From IMG/VR virus record IMGVR_UViG_3300008108_004142, positions 1-54,912 of that record: 54,912 nucleotides of DNA; one strand, given 5' to 3'. This DNA is from a virus. The translations under genes and the position numbers were made by a program. Positions 53,132 to 54,912 of the stretch are shown here, piece after piece. Position 1 is the first letter of the stretch. Each line of letters opens with the position of its first letter. The notes under the pieces were generated by a model that did no database searches, was not told where the DNA came from, and worked only from the letters and a program-made list of their open reading frames with translations.

Positions 53132-54912
53132 ATGGATTTAAGATCACTTATTGATAAACTAGACACTATTGAACAGGAAAAACTATTGCTCGAATCTGAA
53201 GAGCTAATGGAAAGAGTTGGTCTTAGATTGTCAGACATTGAACAAGCTGTTGGAAGGGAACTTGATGGCAATAAACGTGCCGCAATAATTGGTGACTTTG
53301 CTCGCAAGTTTGGATATGCAGGTTTGTTTGATCCTGTTTCAGGCAAGTTTGTTAATAAAGATGGAAAATTTGCTAGTTTTGGTGCTTATCAAAGTGAAGT
53401 TGAACAATTAGAAGACGAAGGATTAATTCCTAATAGTGCAAAAACAGATGCACTACTTGGCTTCATGGGTAAAGACGAAAAAGCAGCCAAACCAAAAGCA
53501 TTTGCAAGAGCCGATTTAATGGGGGCAATTGACAAGGCAGACGGTTTACTCGACAAAGCTCTCGACGGTATGCTAGAAAGCAAAGGTATCGCTAACTCGT
53601 TATTAGAAGAGTTTGGCATTGATACACGCATATTAGAAGCCATTACGCCTGAAGAGCATCAATTCCTTAAAAAGACAGTTAAAGATGCTGAGCCAATTAA
53701 ACATAAAGCCGATGCTAATAATCTTATAACAAGATATAATCAAGTATACGTGCCTGCACGAAATAGACTTATTGCAAAGATCAAAGAAGTCATTGCCACA
53801 ATTAAGCCTGCAGCAAAAGCAGTTCCAGCGGCACCTGCAGCTAAAGACCAGCGTTCTGGGGCTGCTACTACAAAAGAATCTTTAACATTTGAAAATAAAG
53901 ATATTTTACTTGAAATCGAACTAACACCCAAAGGAAAACAAGCTAGAGCTAAAATTTATCAAGCAAGCTGGACGGGATATTTAAGTCCACAACAAAGTCA
54001 ACATAATCTTAACATGATTAAGAAAGGGTATGCTAGATATACTGTCGGGGATCATGTAGGACAGAACGTAAGAGATATTTTTAATGCACCTACAATGGGC
54101 GCAATGGATAAATTTCAAGCATGGGCAAGTAGTCGTAACGATCCTAACACATCGTATGAAAAAGAATTAGCAAAATTGCAAGGGCAAACTACAGCATACA
54201 ACAAAAGTAATCAAGCTGGAAATCTTCGTAATGCAGTAAAAGCTGTAACAGGTTACCAGATGGATAAAGACAATCCGTTTGGTAATATTACTCCTGGGGA
54301 TCTTATTGGTACGTTTGCAGGCGGAATGGGTTTATGGAACGCAGGTGTTAAAGTTGCTACAAAGTTAGGCGTACCAGGTGTAGTTGGTGGTCTTACAACT
54401 ACACTTGCAGCACCGTTGGCAGTAGCACAAGTTGGCAATGGTCGACAACCTAACAATCAACAACCTAACGATCAACAACCTAACAACGGTTGGCAACCTG
54501 GCGATAATAATCAACAATCTGGCAATGGTATGCTACTTGCTGGAAATCAATTTGCAATAATGAAAATGCAAAGAGACCTAAAAGCAGCAGGTGCAAATTT
54601 AGGTACGTATGGTCCTAACAAAGACGGTGTTGATGGTAAGATTGGTAAGTTTACTAGAGATGCAATGGCAAAATATCCAGAGATTGCCAAAAAACATGGA
54701 TTCGGTGGCGGTGTAGCAACACAGCCAGACAATCAATCCGACGACGGCTCCTATGATAGAGCAGAGGCAAGAAGATTATCTAACTATCCCGCCGACAATA
54801 CAGATACATATCAAACTGATATCAATACACGAGTTAGTCCAGAACAAGTACAAACTATGATGGCCGAACTTGGGATAACTGGAACTGAAATTACACCTGA
54901 TCAACTACTAGC
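53132..54912 (+). CDS. large internal/virion protein with peptidoglycan-binding-like domain (3' end outside window)
   Basis: The frame is open from ATG 53132 to the right edge (593 complete codons). The N-terminus MDLRSLIDKLDTIEQEKLLLESEE is helical with LxE-type sites. A FGYAGLFDPVSGKFV segment lies near 61-75, an Ala/Pro/Lys-rich linker near 222-240, and a Gly/Ala-rich hydrophobic stretch near 390-430. Then comes a QQPN repeat linker and a segment near 475-520 (MKMQRDLKAAGANLG...GVDGKIGKFTRDAM) with the spacing of peptidoglycan-binding PG_binding_1 domains. A packaged protein that acts on or at the cell wall during DNA entry is possible. The reverse-strand frames here are only shadows. Confidence 0.8.
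   Translation, partial: MDLRSLIDKLDTIEQEKLLLESEELMERVGLRLSDIEQAVGRELDGNKRAAIIGDFARKFGYAGLFDPVSGKFVNKDGKFASFGAYQSEVEQLEDEGLIPNSAKTDALLGFMGKDEKAAKPKAFARADLMGAIDKADGLLDKALDGMLESKGIANSLLEEFGIDTRILEAITPEEHQFLKKTVKDAEPIKHKADANNLITRYNQVYVPARNRLIAKIKEVIATIKPAAKAVPAAPAAKDQRSGAATTKESLTFENKDILLEIELTPKGKQARAKIYQASWTGYLSPQQSQHNLNMIKKGYARYTVGDHVGQNVRDIFNAPTMGAMDKFQAWASSRNDPNTSYEKELAKLQGQTTAYNKSNQAGNLRNAVKAVTGYQMDKDNPFGNITPGDLIGTFAGGMGLWNAGVKVATKLGVPGVVGGLTTTLAAPLAVAQVGNGRQPNNQQPNDQQPNNGWQPGDNNQQSGNGMLLAGNQFAIMKMQRDLKAAGANLGTYGPNKDGVDGKIGKFTRDAMAKYPEIAKKHGFGGGVATQPDNQSDDGSYDRAEARRLSNYPADNTDTYQTDINTRVSPEQVQTMMAELGITGTEITPDQLL
54446..54490 (+). repeat. three 15-base tandem repeats coding for QPNxQ
   Basis: Units at 54446, 54461 and 54476 of the form CAACCTAAC(A/G)AT-CAA, the last one diverged, inside the linker of the final gene. 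A looser copy follows (CAACCTGGCGAT). It marks a flexible linker prone to length change. Confidence 0.85.

Noticed and set aside
53119-54732. Several long open frames on the reverse strand
   Set aside because: The forward frame from 53132 is open over the whole stretch, has a start and protein-like composition, and was cut only by the window edge. The reverse frames are shadows of its codon bias.

Overview
This window is a piece of a large, AT-rich, strictly lytic-looking tailed phage genome of the T4 superfamily (myovirus type). It looks like a marine or freshwater phage of a Gram-negative bacterium rather than a coliphage. The T4-type core seen here is an ATP-dependent DNA ligase, a gp31-type co-chaperonin, a gp44-type clamp loader subunit, T4-like late promoters (TATAAATA and variants), and very large tail or virion genes whose N-termini and repeats resemble those of T4-like cyanophages. 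No photosynthesis genes, integrase, tRNA genes or CRISPR arrays were seen. A GH19 endolysin followed by a likely inner and outer membrane spanin pair indicates a host with an outer membrane. Almost all genes are on the + strand, tightly packed, often with ATGA or TAATG overlaps. Only three likely genes (1340-1528, 14100-14387 and phoH at 38068-38781) and one gene relic (12319-12471) are on the - strand.

Layout. (1) 1-8763: SPFH protein (cut at the left edge), ClpP, a zinc metallopeptidase, DNA ligase, a MazG-like protein, a Bax-inhibitor-1/YccA-like membrane protein, a twitch-type radical SAM enzyme and several unknown genes. (2) 8819-14770: a tail-fibre-like protein, a 6-carboxytetrahydropterin synthase, a UV-damage endonuclease, a YdcH-like small protein, a possible glycosyltransferase, an Fe/Mn superoxide dismutase, a zinc-ribbon-like protein and an A-type Fe-S carrier. 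(3) 14774-34614: five virion or tail genes, including one of 4165 codons built from repeated modules. (4) 34621-38890: small phage proteins, a stand-alone DnaE-like fragment, co-chaperonin, HxGH nucleotidyltransferase, clamp loader subunit with an apparent internal deletion, dCMP deaminase and phoH. (5) 38941-42954: two unknown proteins and the lysis cassette (GH19 endolysin, spanins, 3-TM holin-like protein). (6) 42965-47225: DnaJ-like co-chaperone, peptide deformylase, ClpA-type unfoldase. (7) 47299-54912: genes with a short N-terminal leader resembling T4 capsid-targeting sequences, including a KxDG protein and an NMN-adenylyltransferase-like protein, plus a Dps-like ferritin and scaffold-like proteins. 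The last gene runs off the right edge.

How the genes may work together. Consensus sigma70 promoters (TTGACN-17-TATANT) precede metabolic and replication genes, and T4-like late boxes precede virion genes, so early/late timing can be read from the DNA. Two of the sigma70 promoters are built into intrinsic terminators. The metabolic cargo forms two themes: host proteolysis and protein folding (SPFH, YccA-like, ClpP, ClpA with an IGF docking loop, DnaJ-like, co-chaperonin, deformylase) and iron/oxygen stress (SOD, Dps-like, A-type Fe-S carrier). All functions are inferred from motifs read by eye; no database search was run.
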